Below, piece after piece: positions 1-8,468 of a stretch of DNA of 64,000 bases. Both the position numbers and the translations under genes were made by a program. The stretch comes from JACQFZ01 sp045810625. GTDB taxonomy: Bacteria > Pseudomonadota > Gammaproteobacteria > Acidiferrobacterales > Sulfurifustaceae. The first letter of the stretch is position 1; each line of letters opens with the position of its first letter. A model generated the notes under the pieces. The model saw only the letters and a list, made by a program, of their open reading frames with translations. It did not search any database and was not told the DNA's origin. Location of the stretch: contig JBJMVQ010000069.1 of assembly GCA_045810625.1 (NCBI GenBank), positions 9,868 to 73,867 on the forward strand, written 5' to 3'.

Positions 1-2402
1 GAGCCGGAATTCTCGACGACCTGCGTAGCGGCGACCGCGGCACCGGCGCCAACGGCGGCAGCCACGCCCCCGACCGACGCCATTCCCTGCGCGACCGCGC
101 GGTCCGCGGCTCGTCGCGCCGGCGCGCCGCCACGGAACAACGGATTGTCGGGACTGATCTTCTTGCCCATCTCCTCGACTTTTTCCCAAACCTTGCCGCC
201 GCCGCGGCCGCCCTGGGCGGCGTAGACTTCCTCGGCGAGCGTCTCGAACGCGCTGGCGTCATTGCGCTGGTGGTAGATCTCGAGCAGCTTGAGCTTGAGC
301 TCCTGCCGATCGGGGTTCTTGATGATCGCTTCCTTGAGGATTTCTTCGGCGGTTTCGTCACGCCCGTAGGCCAAGTACACCTCGGCCTCGGCAACCGGAT
401 CGACTTCGTCCGTATGGACTTGCCCCATGCCGGACTTGCTGAACTCGCTCAGAAACGACGTGTCGCCGCTGCTGACCGCCTGGCTCGTCGACTCGCTGGT
501 GCTGGTGCTCGCCGTGGTCGACGTCGCCTCCGAGTTCGGAATCGCATCGGACGCCAGAATGCTTTCTTCGAATTCCGCGATCGACCGGCGGCGACGGCGC
601 AGGTAGATAATCAGAATCAGGCCGCCCACGAGCGCCACCGCTCCGCCCACGACCGGCACGAGCGAGTCGCCAAAGTCGGCGAGCACCGAATCGATGAAAT
701 CCTTTTCCCCGGCCGGCGCGGCCGGTGCCGGTGCAGGCTTCTTCGTCACTCGTACCGGTTTGGTGGGTGCCGGCTGCGCGGGCTCCGCCGGTTTGGCCGG
801 TGCCGCCGCCGGCGCGGGCGCGGGCGCCGGTGCTTCGCTCTTCGTTTCGGTTTTCGCCGTTTCCGGCTTCGCTTCAGGCTTGGCAGGTGCGGGCGCGGCG
901 GCCGGTTTCGGCTCGGCCGGCTTCGCCGTCTGTCGCGCCAGTGACTGGTTCTCCAGCTCGATCAGCCGCTTCTCGTTCTTGATCTGCGAACGCACCTGCC
1001 CGACCTTCTCGGACAACTCGCGCGTTTCCATCTCTTTCGACTGCAGCGACTCTTCGAGCGTGGTTACCCTTTCGGCCAACGCAGTTTGTTCGCGTTTCTC
1101 GACGTCCTTCGCCGATTCGGTTTCCGCCGATTTCGCCGTTGCCCCTTTCTGTGCGTCGCCGGTCGCGCGCACCACCCTCAACAGTTCCTGTGCCGATTTG
1201 GTCGGCTTCTTCTCTGCGGGCGCTTCGGTGGTTTCTGTTTTCTCTGCCTGCGCCTCCGGCGCAGGAGCGGCTTTGCTGTCGGCTACCTTGAGCGTCTTGC
1301 TGCCTCCGGCGAGCTTCAGCTTGTACTCCTGCCAGGCGTCGTACTGCGCCCGGAACTCGCGCAGCGCCTCGCTCGACGGCGTCGCTTCGATTTCGTCGCG
1401 CTCGGGCAGCTTCAGTATCTTTCCAGCGCGCAGATTGTTGACGTTATCGTGGAAGAAGGCGTCGCGATTGTTGTGGAAGATCGCGACCATTACCTGTTCC
1501 AGAGTCAGCTGCTTGTCCGTGCGCATCCGCTCCGCGATGCCCCAAAGCGTGTCGCCCGGGCGGACGTTGTATTCGGTCGCATTGGCCCACGTCCCCGTTG
1601 CCGGCAGAGCTTGCACCGTTCGGGTTTCCTCGCGCGGCTTCTCCTCCGCCGGCTGCGTGGGCGCACTGACCGTCACCTCTTTATCCGTCTCGGCCGCGGT
1701 CGCGTCTTTCGCCGGTTCCTTCGTCTCGCTGAGCAGCGGTTGCGACGGCGCCGCTCCCGCGGTCTGTTCGTGCTCTTCGGATGGCGCTCGCGCCGTTAAC
1801 GGTTCCGGCACAAGAGCCGGGCTCGCTTGTGCCGTCTCCGTTTCCGCCGCTTGGTCCTGCGAGGGCGGCGGCACCGTTTCGACGAACTTGGAAGATTCCG
1901 GCTCCGCCGCCGGCGGCGCGGCGGACGGCGCTTCAATTGCTGGCGGCTTGCCGGCCATGTAAGCCGGCGGATCGATCAGCGCCGTGTACTCGCGAACGAG
2001 CCGCCCACTCGGCCACTCGAGCTGCAACAGCATGTGCAGGAACGGCTCCTCGATCGCGGCGTCGCTCGTTACCTGGAGGTAGTAGCTACCGTCCGGGCGC
2101 TTCGAAACGTTGAACTTGAGCTGAGAGAGAAACGGCAGGCGTTCCGCCCCGACCGCCTCGAACTCGGCGCGCGGCGCAACGGATACTTTTAAACCCCTCA
2201 GCTCGTTGTCGGCGATCGACGAAATGTCGATTTCCGCATTGAGCGGCTCGTTGAGAGCCGACTTGACCTTGAGCTTACCGAGCCCGAGCGAATAACCGGC
2301 GAGCGGAGATAACGCCAACGCAGCGCCCAGGACCAGACCCGCCATACGCGCAAATCTTTGGGAGTGCACGATTTTTTTGGCGGAACTCAGGACATCCTCC
2401 AT
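1..2402 (-). CDS. fimV: FimV/HubP family peptidoglycan-binding polar protein (3' end beyond window)
   Basis: FimV is an inner-membrane, LysM-bearing organiser of the cell pole, needed for type IV pilus assembly and twitching in Pseudomonas. The visible 800 codons show, in order: a hydrophobic leader, the conserved N-terminal FimV domain (LGLGKLKVKSALNEPLNAEI, residues about 34-53), a LysM domain near residues 276-330 (YNVRPGDTLWGIAERM), a coiled-coil stretch, a long Ala/Pro/Lys-rich linker, one membrane helix followed by an Arg run (LILIIYLRRRRRS), and an acidic cytoplasmic part with a TPR-like segment (EAEVYLAYGRDETAEEILKE). The C-terminal FimV motif lies outside the window. ATG 2402 is the first in-frame start after a stop; a GTG 36 bases downstream or an ATG at 2345 would also keep the leader. 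The asd-fimV order matches Pseudomonas. Confidence 0.93.
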   Translation of the reverse strand, partial: MEDVLSSAKKIVHSQRFARMAGLVLGAALALSPLAGYSLGLGKLKVKSALNEPLNAEIDISSIADNELRGLKVSVAPRAEFEAVGAERLPFLSQLKFNVSKRPDGSYYLQVTSDAAIEEPFLHMLLQLEWPSGRLVREYTALIDPPAYMAGKPPAIEAPSAAPPAAEPESSKFVETVPPPSQDQAAETETAQASPALVPEPLTARAPSEEHEQTAGAAPSQPLLSETKEPAKDATAAETDKEVTVSAPTQPAEEKPREETRTVQALPATGTWANATEYNVRPGDTLWGIAERMRTDKQLTLEQVMVAIFHNNRDAFFHDNVNNLRAGKILKLPERDEIEATPSSEALREFRAQYDAWQEYKLKLAGGSKTLKVADSKAAPAPEAQAEKTETTEAPAEKKPTKSAQELLRVVRATGDAQKGATAKSAETESAKDVEKREQTALAERVTTLEESLQSKEMETRELSEKVGQVRSQIKNEKRLIELENQSLARQTAKPAEPKPAAAPAPAKPEAKPETAKTETKSEAPAPAPAPAAAPAKPAEPAQPAPTKPVRVTKKPAPAPAAPAGEKDFIDSVLADFGDSLVPVVGGAVALVGGLILIIYLRRRRRSIAEFEESILASDAIPNSEATSTTASTSTSESTSQAVSSGDTSFLSEFSKSGMGQVHTDEVDPVAEAEVYLAYGRDETAEEILKEAIIKNPDRQELKLKLLEIYHQRNDASAFETLAEEVYAAQGGRGGGKVWEKVEEMGKKISPDNPLFRGGAPARRAADRAVAQGMASVGGVAAAVGAGAAVAATQVVENSG

Positions 2403-2436
2403 TTGTTCACTAATAGAGACCGAGGGTTACGTAGGT

Positions 2437-2465
2437 ATAATAGTAACCGCCTTTATTAATCTCAA
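2437..2465 (-). promoter_or_regulatory. Candidate sigma-70 promoter for fimV
   Basis: On the minus strand TTGAGA (2465-2460) and TATTAT (2442-2437) are separated by exactly 17 bases and lie about 35 bases before the fimV start. This is a strong match to the sigma-70 consensus in an AT-rich island. The rest of 2466-2616 shows no gene. Confidence 0.55.
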
Positions 2466-2616
2466 CTAAAACGCGGCTAAGAAGGCCATTTCTTCCGAAA
2501 ATCCCCGCCGGTTGGACTTGAGACCCGGCCCGCCGGATTGGCGCTGACTGGGAGGACGATGTGTCGCCGGTCCCTGGATTGGACCTCTAGCAGTCGTTCA
2601 ACAATCGAATAGAAGC

Positions 2617-2673
2617 GCCGGTCCTGCTTCTAGAGTCGGTCTTTCTTCTATAGTCCTTCTTTGCAGGACCGGC
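2617..2673 (-). terminator. Inverted repeat downstream of asd, possible terminator
   Basis: GCCGGTCCTGC (2617-2627) and GCAGGACCGGC (2663-2673) form a perfect 11-bp inverted repeat around a 35-base loop, 30 bases after the asd stop. No clean T tract follows, so it may be a weak terminator or an RNA-stabilising hairpin between asd and fimV. Confidence 0.4.
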
Positions 2674-2702
2674 AACTTAAGGCTGAACAGCCCAGGAAAT
2701 AG

Positions 2703-3815
2703 CTAGCGCTCGAGGAGGATGCGTAACATGCGCCGCAGTGGCTCCGCCGCGCCCCACAGCAGCTGGTCGCCGACGGTAAAAGCGCCGAGGTAGAGATTTC
2801 CCATCGGTAGCTTGCGCAGCCGGCCCACGGGCACCCGCAACGAACCCGTCACCGCGGCCGGCGTCAGCTGCTTGATCGACGCGTCGCGCTCGTTCGGGAC
2901 CACGTGTACCCAATCGTTGGCGGTCGCAAGTATCGTGCGGATCTCGTCGAGGGGCACGTCCCGGGTGAGCTTGATGGTGAGCGCCTGACTGTGGCAGCGC
3001 ATGGCCCCGATACGGACGCAGACGCCGTCCACCGGGATCGGGTTCGCGGACCGGCCGAGAATCTTGTTCGCCTCCGCCATCCCTTTCCATTCTTCACGGC
3101 TCTGGCCGTTCCCGAGGTCCTTGTCGATCCAGGGGATGAGGCTACCCGCCAGCGGCACGCCGAAGTGTTCGACCGGGAACGCAGCGCTTCGCAACTCGGC
3201 CGCGACGGCACGGTCGATGTCGAGAATCGCCGAAGCCGGATCGCGCAGCAGTTGCGCGGCAGCCGCGTGCGCGGCGCCCATCTGCTGCAACAGCTCGCGC
3301 ATGTGCTGAGCGCCGGCGCCGGATGCGGCCTGGTAGGTCATCGCCGTCATCCACTCCACCAGCCCATGCTTGAACAGGCCGCCGAGGGCCATCAGCATCA
3401 ACGACACCGTACAGTTGCCGCCAATGTAGTTGCGCACTCCTCGCGCCAGCGCGTCCTTGATGACGTCTAGATTCACCGGGTCGAGGATGATGACTGCGTC
3501 GTCCTGCATCCGCAGCGTCGACGCGGCGTCGATCCAGTAACCCTTCCAGCCGGCGGCGCGCAGCTTCGGGAAAATTTCGGTCGTGTAGTCGCCGCCCTGA
3601 CAGGTAATGATGACGTCGAGCTTCTCGAGCTCGTCGATGTTCTTCGCGTCCTTGAGCGGCGGCGCATCTTTGCCGATCCGCGGACCGGCTCCGCCCAGCT
3701 GTGACGTCGTAAAGAACACGGGCTCGATCAGGTCGAAGTCGCGCTCCGCCTGCATACGCTCCATCAGGACGGAACCCACCATCCCGCGCCAACCCACCAA
3801 ACCTACCCGCTTCAT
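2703..3815 (-). CDS. asd: Aspartate-semialdehyde dehydrogenase
   Basis: Asd reduces aspartyl phosphate to aspartate semialdehyde with NADPH, at the branch point to lysine, diaminopimelate, threonine and methionine. The 370-residue protein has the N-terminal NADP fold (VGLVGWRGMVGSVLMERM) and the catalytic cysteine in GGNCTVSLML at residue 135, the same number as in E. coli. The motif GVCVRIGAMRCHSQ lies further on. Length and sequence match the gammaproteobacterial type. An AGGTGAG ribosome site precedes the ATG. It lies 209 bases beyond leuB on the same strand, with a repeat-bearing spacer between, so it may have its own promoter. Confidence 0.97.
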   Translation of the reverse strand: MKRVGLVGWRGMVGSVLMERMQAERDFDLIEPVFFTTSQLGGAGPRIGKDAPPLKDAKNIDELEKLDVIITCQGGDYTTEIFPKLRAAGWKGYWIDAASTLRMQDDAVIILDPVNLDVIKDALARGVRNYIGGNCTVSLMLMALGGLFKHGLVEWMTAMTYQAASGAGAQHMRELLQQMGAAHAAAAQLLRDPASAILDIDRAVAAELRSAAFPVEHFGVPLAGSLIPWIDKDLGNGQSREEWKGMAEANKILGRSANPIPVDGVCVRIGAMRCHSQALTIKLTRDVPLDEIRTILATANDWVHVVPNERDASIKQLTPAAVTGSLRVPVGRLRKLPMGNLYLGAFTVGDQLLWGAAEPLRRMLRILLER

Positions 3816-3839
3816 CGTCTCACCTGTAAGAAATTATCT

Positions 3840-4005
3840 ACCGCCAACCAACGCGAAGAACGCGAAGGTTTTCTTCTAATGAAACTCTGAAATATTCGTT
3901 TTAACCGCAAAGGACGCGGAGGACGCAGAACAAGAAAACCATTGCGTCCTTGGCGGTTAGACAATAATAAATCAGATCTTCCCAAATCCGCGTCCTTTGC
4001 GGTTC
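3840..4005. repeat. Intergenic GCGTCCTTTGCGGTT-type repeat cluster
   Basis: The asd-leuB spacer holds three copies of a 15-bp motif: AACCGCAAAGGACGC at 3903-3917, GCGTCCTTGGCGGTT at 3944-3958 and GCGTCCTTTGCGGTT at 3990-4004. The first and last are perfect inverted copies. A diverged stretch starts near 3840. The same motif recurs before metH (18175-18341). The spacer has no other recognisable gene. Confidence 0.6.
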
Positions 4006-4024
4006 GATCACATATCAACGCCGA

Positions 4025-5098
4025 TCACAACGCGCCGACCACGGCATCGCCCATCTGCGCCGTGCCGATCCGCGTCGTGCCTTCCGTATAGATATCGCCC
4101 GTGCGCAAGCCGCGCTCCAAAGCTGCCGCGACCGCGCGCTCGATCCTTCCGGCCAGCTCCGGCTCGTTGAAGCTGTAGCGCAGCATCATGGCGACCGAGA
4201 GGATCGTCGCCAGCGGATTCGCCACGCCCTTGCCGGCGATGTCCGGGGCCGAACCGTGAATCGGCTCGTACATCCCCTTGTTCGCCGCATCGAGCGACGC
4301 CGACGGCAGCATACCGATGGAACCGGTCAGCATCGCGGCTTCGTCGGAGAGAATATCGCCGAACAGGTTGCCCGTCACGATCACGTCGAACTGCCGCGGC
4401 GTGCGCACGAGCTGCATCGCTGCGTTGTCGACGAGCATGTGCGACAGGCTCACGTCGGGATAATCCTTCGCGACACGGGTCACGACCTCGCGCCACAATC
4501 CCGAAACCTCGAGCACATTCGACTTGTCGACCGAGCAGAGCTTCTTGCCGCGCTTGCGCGCCGCCTCGAACGCCACCCGCGCCACACGCTCGATCTCGTG
4601 CTCGGCGTAGAGCATGTTGTTGAACGCCTGACGCTCGCCGTTCGGCAACTGCCGCACTCCACGCGGCTCGCCAAAATAAATGTCACCGGTCAGCTCCCGC
4701 ACGATCAGTATATCGAGACCGGCGACCACGTCGGGCTTGAGCGACGAGGCGCCCGCGAGCGACGGATAGAGGATCGCCGGACGCAGGTTGGCGAAGAGCT
4801 TGAGCTCAGAACGCAGCGCAAGCAGCGCTTTCTCCGGCCGCACCTCGCGCGGAAGCGTGTCGTATCTCGGTCCCCCGACCGCGCCGAGCAGCACCGCATC
4901 CGCCTGCTGCGCCAGCCGCAACGTCGACTCGGGCAGCGGCCGCCCGTGTTGATCGTAGGCAGTGCCCCCGACGGGCGCCGGCTCCAACTCCACCTTCAAT
5001 CCAAAGTCGCGCCGCAGACGTTCGATGACCTTAACTGCTTCACCGACGACCTCCGGCCCAATGCCGTCGCCCGGCAAAACCGCTACTTTCTTTGTCAT
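4025..5098 (-). CDS. leuB: 3-isopropylmalate dehydrogenase
   Basis: LeuB oxidises and decarboxylates 3-isopropylmalate with NAD to 2-oxoisocaproate, the third committed step of leucine synthesis. The 357-residue protein shows KVAVLPGDGIGPEVVGEA at the N-terminus, the substrate-binding LFANLRPAILYPSL, and the C-terminal signature GNLFGDILSDEAAML followed by EPIHGSAPDIAGKG. The start is ATG 5098, preceded by GGAGG. A longer in-frame reading to 5191 would run through the neighbouring VOC gene and is not supported. The start overlaps the stop of the VOC gene as ATGA, which implies translational coupling in a leuC-leuD-VOC-leuB operon. Confidence 0.97.
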   Translation of the reverse strand: MTKKVAVLPGDGIGPEVVGEAVKVIERLRRDFGLKVELEPAPVGGTAYDQHGRPLPESTLRLAQQADAVLLGAVGGPRYDTLPREVRPEKALLALRSELKLFANLRPAILYPSLAGASSLKPDVVAGLDILIVRELTGDIYFGEPRGVRQLPNGERQAFNNMLYAEHEIERVARVAFEAARKRGKKLCSVDKSNVLEVSGLWREVVTRVAKDYPDVSLSHMLVDNAAMQLVRTPRQFDVIVTGNLFGDILSDEAAMLTGSIGMLPSASLDAANKGMYEPIHGSAPDIAGKGVANPLATILSVAMMLRYSFNEPELAGRIERAVAAALERGLRTGDIYTEGTTRIGTAQMGDAVVGAL

Positions 5099-5433
5099 GG
5101 GTTCCTCCCTGATTGCTCGCGCGGAACGTTCGCCGCCGGCCACAATCGGCGAATTTCCTCCGCTTGTGCCTCCGCGTTGAAGCGTTCCCACGCGAGCCCG
5201 TTGCCATCCTGCTCGACTACGAAACCGGCCGCGTCGCTATCTTCCCAGCCGACATGGCGCAACGTGCCCGGCTTCTCGCCGGAACGACGGATCGAGAAGT
5301 TGAGCGACGCTGTGCGCCACAGCGCGTATTCCCCCGGAACCACGACTTGCGGCGGCGCCGACAACCTGTCCGTGTATTCTGCGATCGACCGCTCAACGTC
5401 CGCGACGCCGAGCGCGAGATGAAATCGCTTCAT
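5095..5433 (-). CDS. VOC-superfamily (glyoxalase/dioxygenase-like) protein inside the leu operon
   Basis: This is a 112-residue single-domain protein with vicinal-oxygen-chelate features: MKRFHLALGVADVERSIAEY at the N-terminus, an EYALWRTASLNFSIRR strand, and the motif GTLRHVGWEDSDAAGFV in the middle. The substrate is unknown. Its start overlaps the leuD stop as ATGA and its stop overlaps the leuB start as ATGA, so it is made in step with leucine enzymes. In Pseudomonas this slot usually holds a methyltransferase, so the VOC gene is a lineage-specific insertion or replacement. A start nine codons upstream would overlap leuD more, so ATG 5433 is preferred. Confidence 0.8.
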   Translation of the reverse strand: MKRFHLALGVADVERSIAEYTDRLSAPPQVVVPGEYALWRTASLNFSIRRSGEKPGTLRHVGWEDSDAAGFVVEQDGNGLAWERFNAEAQAEEIRRLWPAANVPREQSGRNP

Positions 5434-6083
5434 CCGGCGCCCCCCGACTGAAACAGCCAAGGCGCTTCGACGCGGCGCCGCGCTTCGTACGCGCGGATCT
5501 CCTCGACGTGTTGCAGCGTCAAGCCGATATCATCGAGCCCGTGCAACAGACAATGCTTGCGGAACGCGTCGATCTCGAAGCGAAAGGCCGTGCCGTCCGG
5601 CGTCGTCACCGTCTGCGACGCGAGATCGACCGCGAGCCGATAACCGGGCGTCGCGAGCGTCTCCCGGAACAGCCGTTCGACGACTTCCGACGGCAGAACG
5701 ATCGGGAGCAGGCCGTTCTTGAAACTGTTGTTATAAAAGATATCGGCGTAGCTCGGCCCAACGAGGGCGCGAATCCCGTAATCGAGCAGCGCCCATGGCG
5801 CGTGCTCGCGTGAGCTGCCGCAGCCGAAGTTGTCGCGCACGAGGAGAATCTGTGCGCCCTGGTAACGCGGCTGATTGAGAATGAAATCCGGGTTGAGACG
5901 ACGCTTGCTGTGATCCATCCCCGGCTCGCCTGGATCGAGATAGCGCCAGTCATCGAACAGGCTCGGACCGAAGCCCGTGCGCTTGATCGACTTTAAATAC
6001 TGCTTCGGGATGATGGCGTCGGTGTCGACGTTCGGCCGGTCGATCGGAGCGACGAGGCCGGTAAGCTTTTCAAATTTTTCCAT
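5430..6083 (-). CDS. leuD: 3-isopropylmalate dehydratase small subunit
   Basis: LeuD pairs with LeuC to isomerise 2-isopropylmalate to 3-isopropylmalate. The 217-residue sequence is the full family length and carries LVAPIDRPNVDTDAIIPKQY at the N-terminus and the swivel-domain signature DNFGCGSSREHAPWAL. ATG 6083 lies two bases after the leuC stop, with no strong ribosome site, so translation is probably coupled to leuC. A longer in-frame reading exists but overlaps leuC and lacks similarity to the family. The stop overlaps the VOC start. Confidence 0.97.
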   Translation of the reverse strand: MEKFEKLTGLVAPIDRPNVDTDAIIPKQYLKSIKRTGFGPSLFDDWRYLDPGEPGMDHSKRRLNPDFILNQPRYQGAQILLVRDNFGCGSSREHAPWALLDYGIRALVGPSYADIFYNNSFKNGLLPIVLPSEVVERLFRETLATPGYRLAVDLASQTVTTPDGTAFRFEIDAFRKHCLLHGLDDIGLTLQHVEEIRAYEARRRVEAPWLFQSGGAG

Positions 6084-6085
6084 GG

Positions 6086-7486
6086 CTAGATCTCTCGTAC
6101 ATCGACGAAGTGACCCGCGATCGCGGCCGCCGCCGCCATCGCCGGGCTCACGAGGTGCGTACGGCCGCCCGCGCCCTGGCGGCCTTCGAAGTTCCGGTTC
6201 GACGTCGAGGCGCAACGCTCGCCCGCTTCCAGGCGATCCGCGTTCATCGCGAGACACATCGAGCAGCCCGGCTCGCGCCATTCGAAGCCCGCGTCTTTGA
6301 AAACGCGGTCGAGTCCTTCACGCTCCGCCTGCTGCTTCACCAGCCCCGATCCCGGCACGACGAGCGCAAGCTTGATGTTGCGCGCGACACGCCTGCCTTT
6401 GACGACCGCTGCCGCCGCGCGCAGGTCTTCGATACGCGAATTGGTGCACGAGCCGATGAAAACTTTGTCGAGCCGGATATCGCGAATCGACGTGCCGGGC
6501 GCGAGGCCCATGTACTTGAGCGCATTCTGCATCCCGATGCGCTTCATCGGATCCTTCTCTTTCTCCGGATTCGGCACGGTGTCGTCCACCGGTACCACCA
6601 TTTCCGGAGACGTCCCCCAGGTCACCTGCGGCTTGATCTCGTGCCCATCCAACACGACCTCGCGATCGAATTTCGCACCTGGGTCGCTCTTCAGCGCCCG
6701 CCAGCTCTGCACCGCCCGTTCCCACAACTCGCCGTTCGGCGCGTACGGCCGGCCGCGGAAATACTCGATCGTCTTATCGTCGACGGCGATCATGCCCGCG
6801 CGTGCGCCCGCCTCTATCGCCATGTTACAGACCGTCATGCGCCCTTCGACCGACAGCGCTTCAATCGCCGCACCCGCAAACTCGATCGCGTAGCCGGTGC
6901 CGCCGGCCGTGCCGATACGACCGATGATGGCGAGCACGATGTCCTTCGCCGTCACGCCGCTCGCCACGGTCCCGTCGACCCGCACGCGCATGTTCTTGGC
7001 TTTTTTCATGATCAGGCACTGCGTCGCGAGGACGTGCTCGACTTCGGAGGTGCCGATACCGAATGCGAGCGCGCCGAAGGCGCCGTGCGTCGAGGTATGC
7101 GAATCGCCGCAAACCACCGTCATGCCGGGAAGCGTCGCCCCCTGCTCCGGCCCGATCACGTGCACGATGCCCTGGCGCACGTCATCCATTCCGAATTCGA
7201 CGATCCCGAAATCGCGGCAATTCTGATCGAGCGTTTCGACTTGCAAGCGCGACACCGGATCCACGATCCCGCGAGCTCGTTCCGTCGTCGGAACGTTGTG
7301 ATCCGCGGTCGCAATATTGGCGTTCACCCGCCACGGCTGACGGCCCGCCAGCTTCAGCCCTTCGAACGCCTGCGGGCTGGTGACTTCGTGCACGAGGTGC
7401 CGATCGATATAAATGAGGGTGGTGCCGTCGGGGTTGTCGCGCACGACGTGCGCGTCCCACAGCTTATCGTAAAGTGTTTGGGTCAT
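6086..7486 (-). CDS. leuC: 3-isopropylmalate dehydratase large subunit
   Basis: LeuC is the 4Fe-4S aconitase-type subunit of isopropylmalate isomerase. The 466-residue protein has the cluster cysteines at 347 (FIGSCTNSRIED), 408 and 411 (GCSMCLAMN), matching the E. coli spacing, plus TVVCGDSHTSTHGAFGALAF. It is first in the leuC-leuD-VOC-leuB operon and is divergent from a LysR gene. A GGAG ribosome site stands before the ATG. A candidate promoter and LysR-type box lie in the intergenic space. Confidence 0.98.
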   Translation of the reverse strand: MTQTLYDKLWDAHVVRDNPDGTTLIYIDRHLVHEVTSPQAFEGLKLAGRQPWRVNANIATADHNVPTTERARGIVDPVSRLQVETLDQNCRDFGIVEFGMDDVRQGIVHVIGPEQGATLPGMTVVCGDSHTSTHGAFGALAFGIGTSEVEHVLATQCLIMKKAKNMRVRVDGTVASGVTAKDIVLAIIGRIGTAGGTGYAIEFAGAAIEALSVEGRMTVCNMAIEAGARAGMIAVDDKTIEYFRGRPYAPNGELWERAVQSWRALKSDPGAKFDREVVLDGHEIKPQVTWGTSPEMVVPVDDTVPNPEKEKDPMKRIGMQNALKYMGLAPGTSIRDIRLDKVFIGSCTNSRIEDLRAAAAVVKGRRVARNIKLALVVPGSGLVKQQAEREGLDRVFKDAGFEWREPGCSMCLAMNADRLEAGERCASTSNRNFEGRQGAGGRTHLVSPAMAAAAAIAGHFVDVREI

Positions 7487-7531
7487 CGGTTGGTTCTCCG
7501 TCCCTGGAGTCTCTGGTTGCTGATTGTGCCC

Positions 7532-7560
7532 ATCTTAGGCACAGGCTATAAATAACTCAA
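7532..7560 (-). promoter_or_regulatory. Candidate promoter of the leuCD-VOC-leuB operon
   Basis: On the minus strand TTGAGT (7560-7555) and TAAGAT (7537-7532) are separated by 17 bases, about 46 bases before the leuC start. It directly abuts the candidate LysR box at 7565-7579, which suits activation by the divergent regulator. Confidence 0.45.
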
Positions 7561-7564
7561 ATTC

Positions 7565-7579
7565 ATCTTTTACATAGAT
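7565..7579. promoter_or_regulatory. Candidate LysR-type regulator box
   Basis: ATCT-N7-AGAT, containing the T-N11-A core typical of LysR-family sites, lies 4 bases upstream of the -35 element of the leuC promoter and 17 bases before the LysR start. The position fits both activation of leuC and autorepression. It is inferred from one site only. Confidence 0.4.
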
Positions 7580-7595
7580 TCGATTCTCATCGGTT

Positions 7596-8468
7596 ATGGA
7601 CTTCGACGCGCTTCAGGCGTTCCTCGCGGTTGCGGAAACCGGCTCGTTCTCGCGCGCCGCCGAACGAATCTACCTCACGCAACCGGCCATCAGCAAACGG
7701 ATCGCCTCGCTGGAGCAAACGCTCGACACCGCGCTCTTCGACCGCATCGGCCGCCGCGTGCAGCTGACCGAGGCCGGACGGGCGCTGCTCGAACGAACGC
7801 GCGCCATTTTGAACGAGCTCGAGGACGCGAAACGCTCGATCACGAATCTCGCCGGGCACATCCGCGGCGCGCTGTCGCTCGCGACCAGCCATCACATCGG
7901 GTTGCATCGCATTCCACAGACGCTCAAGCGTTTTCACGTCCGCTATCCGGAAGTGCGGCTCGATCTGCGCTTCATGGATTCGGAACAGGCGTGCCATGCG
8001 GTACTGCGCGGCGAACTCGAGCTCGCCGTTGTGACGCTGCCGCCCGCCGCGCTCCCGCAGCTGCGTTGCGAGCCGATCTGGAACGATCCGCTCGACATCG
8101 TCGTCGCTCCAAATCATCCGCTTTCCGCAGAGCGCGCGGTACAGCCGCGGATGCTGCTCGATCATCCGGCGATATTACCCGGCGCCGGCACTTATACGCG
8201 CGCCATCATTCTTAGGGCGTTGGGCGCGGCGCGCGGCAAAATCCGCGTCGATATGACGACGAATTATCTGGAAGTATTGAAGATGCTCGCCGCCATCGGT
8301 CTTGGATGGACAGCACTTCCGCGCACTATGATTGACGACGACCTGAAAGTAGTCCAGATTAGAAACATGAAGACGATAGAACGCACTCTCGGCATCGTGA
8401 CGCATGCGAAGCGTACGCTCTCGAACGCGGGCGACGCGATGGTGCAGATGATACGAGCCTCGCGATGA
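7596..8468 (+). CDS. LysR-family transcriptional regulator divergent from leuC
   Basis: The 290-residue protein has an N-terminal winged helix-turn-helix (residues about 1-60: FLAVAETGSFSRAAERIYLT, QPAISKRIASLE) and a periplasmic-binding-like effector domain (from about 90) with VRLDLRFMDSEQACHAVLRG and PLDIVVAPNHPL. LysR proteins next to leuC usually control leucine genes, and divergent placement with a shared box supports that here. The effector (isopropylmalate or leucine) is inference. Its stop overlaps the next start as ATGA. Confidence 0.93.
   Translation: MDFDALQAFLAVAETGSFSRAAERIYLTQPAISKRIASLEQTLDTALFDRIGRRVQLTEAGRALLERTRAILNELEDAKRSITNLAGHIRGALSLATSHHIGLHRIPQTLKRFHVRYPEVRLDLRFMDSEQACHAVLRGELELAVVTLPPAALPQLRCEPIWNDPLDIVVAPNHPLSAERAVQPRMLLDHPAILPGAGTYTRAIILRALGAARGKIRVDMTTNYLEVLKMLAAIGLGWTALPRTMIDDDLKVVQIRNMKTIERTLGIVTHAKRTLSNAGDAMVQMIRASR

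Noticed and set aside
694..1962. Long plus-strand open frame of 422 codons rich in Ala, Ser and Gly
   Set aside because: It is the antisense of the Ala/Pro/Lys-rich linker of fimV, whose minus-strand reading shows LysM and FimV motifs.
5099..5191. N-terminal extension of LeuB in frame with ATG 5098
   Set aside because: Not family-like, and it runs through the VOC gene; ATG 5098 has a good ribosome site.
6110..7555. Plus-strand open frame of 481 codons opposite leuC
   Set aside because: Arg/His-rich shadow with no motif; leuC is full length with all cluster cysteines.
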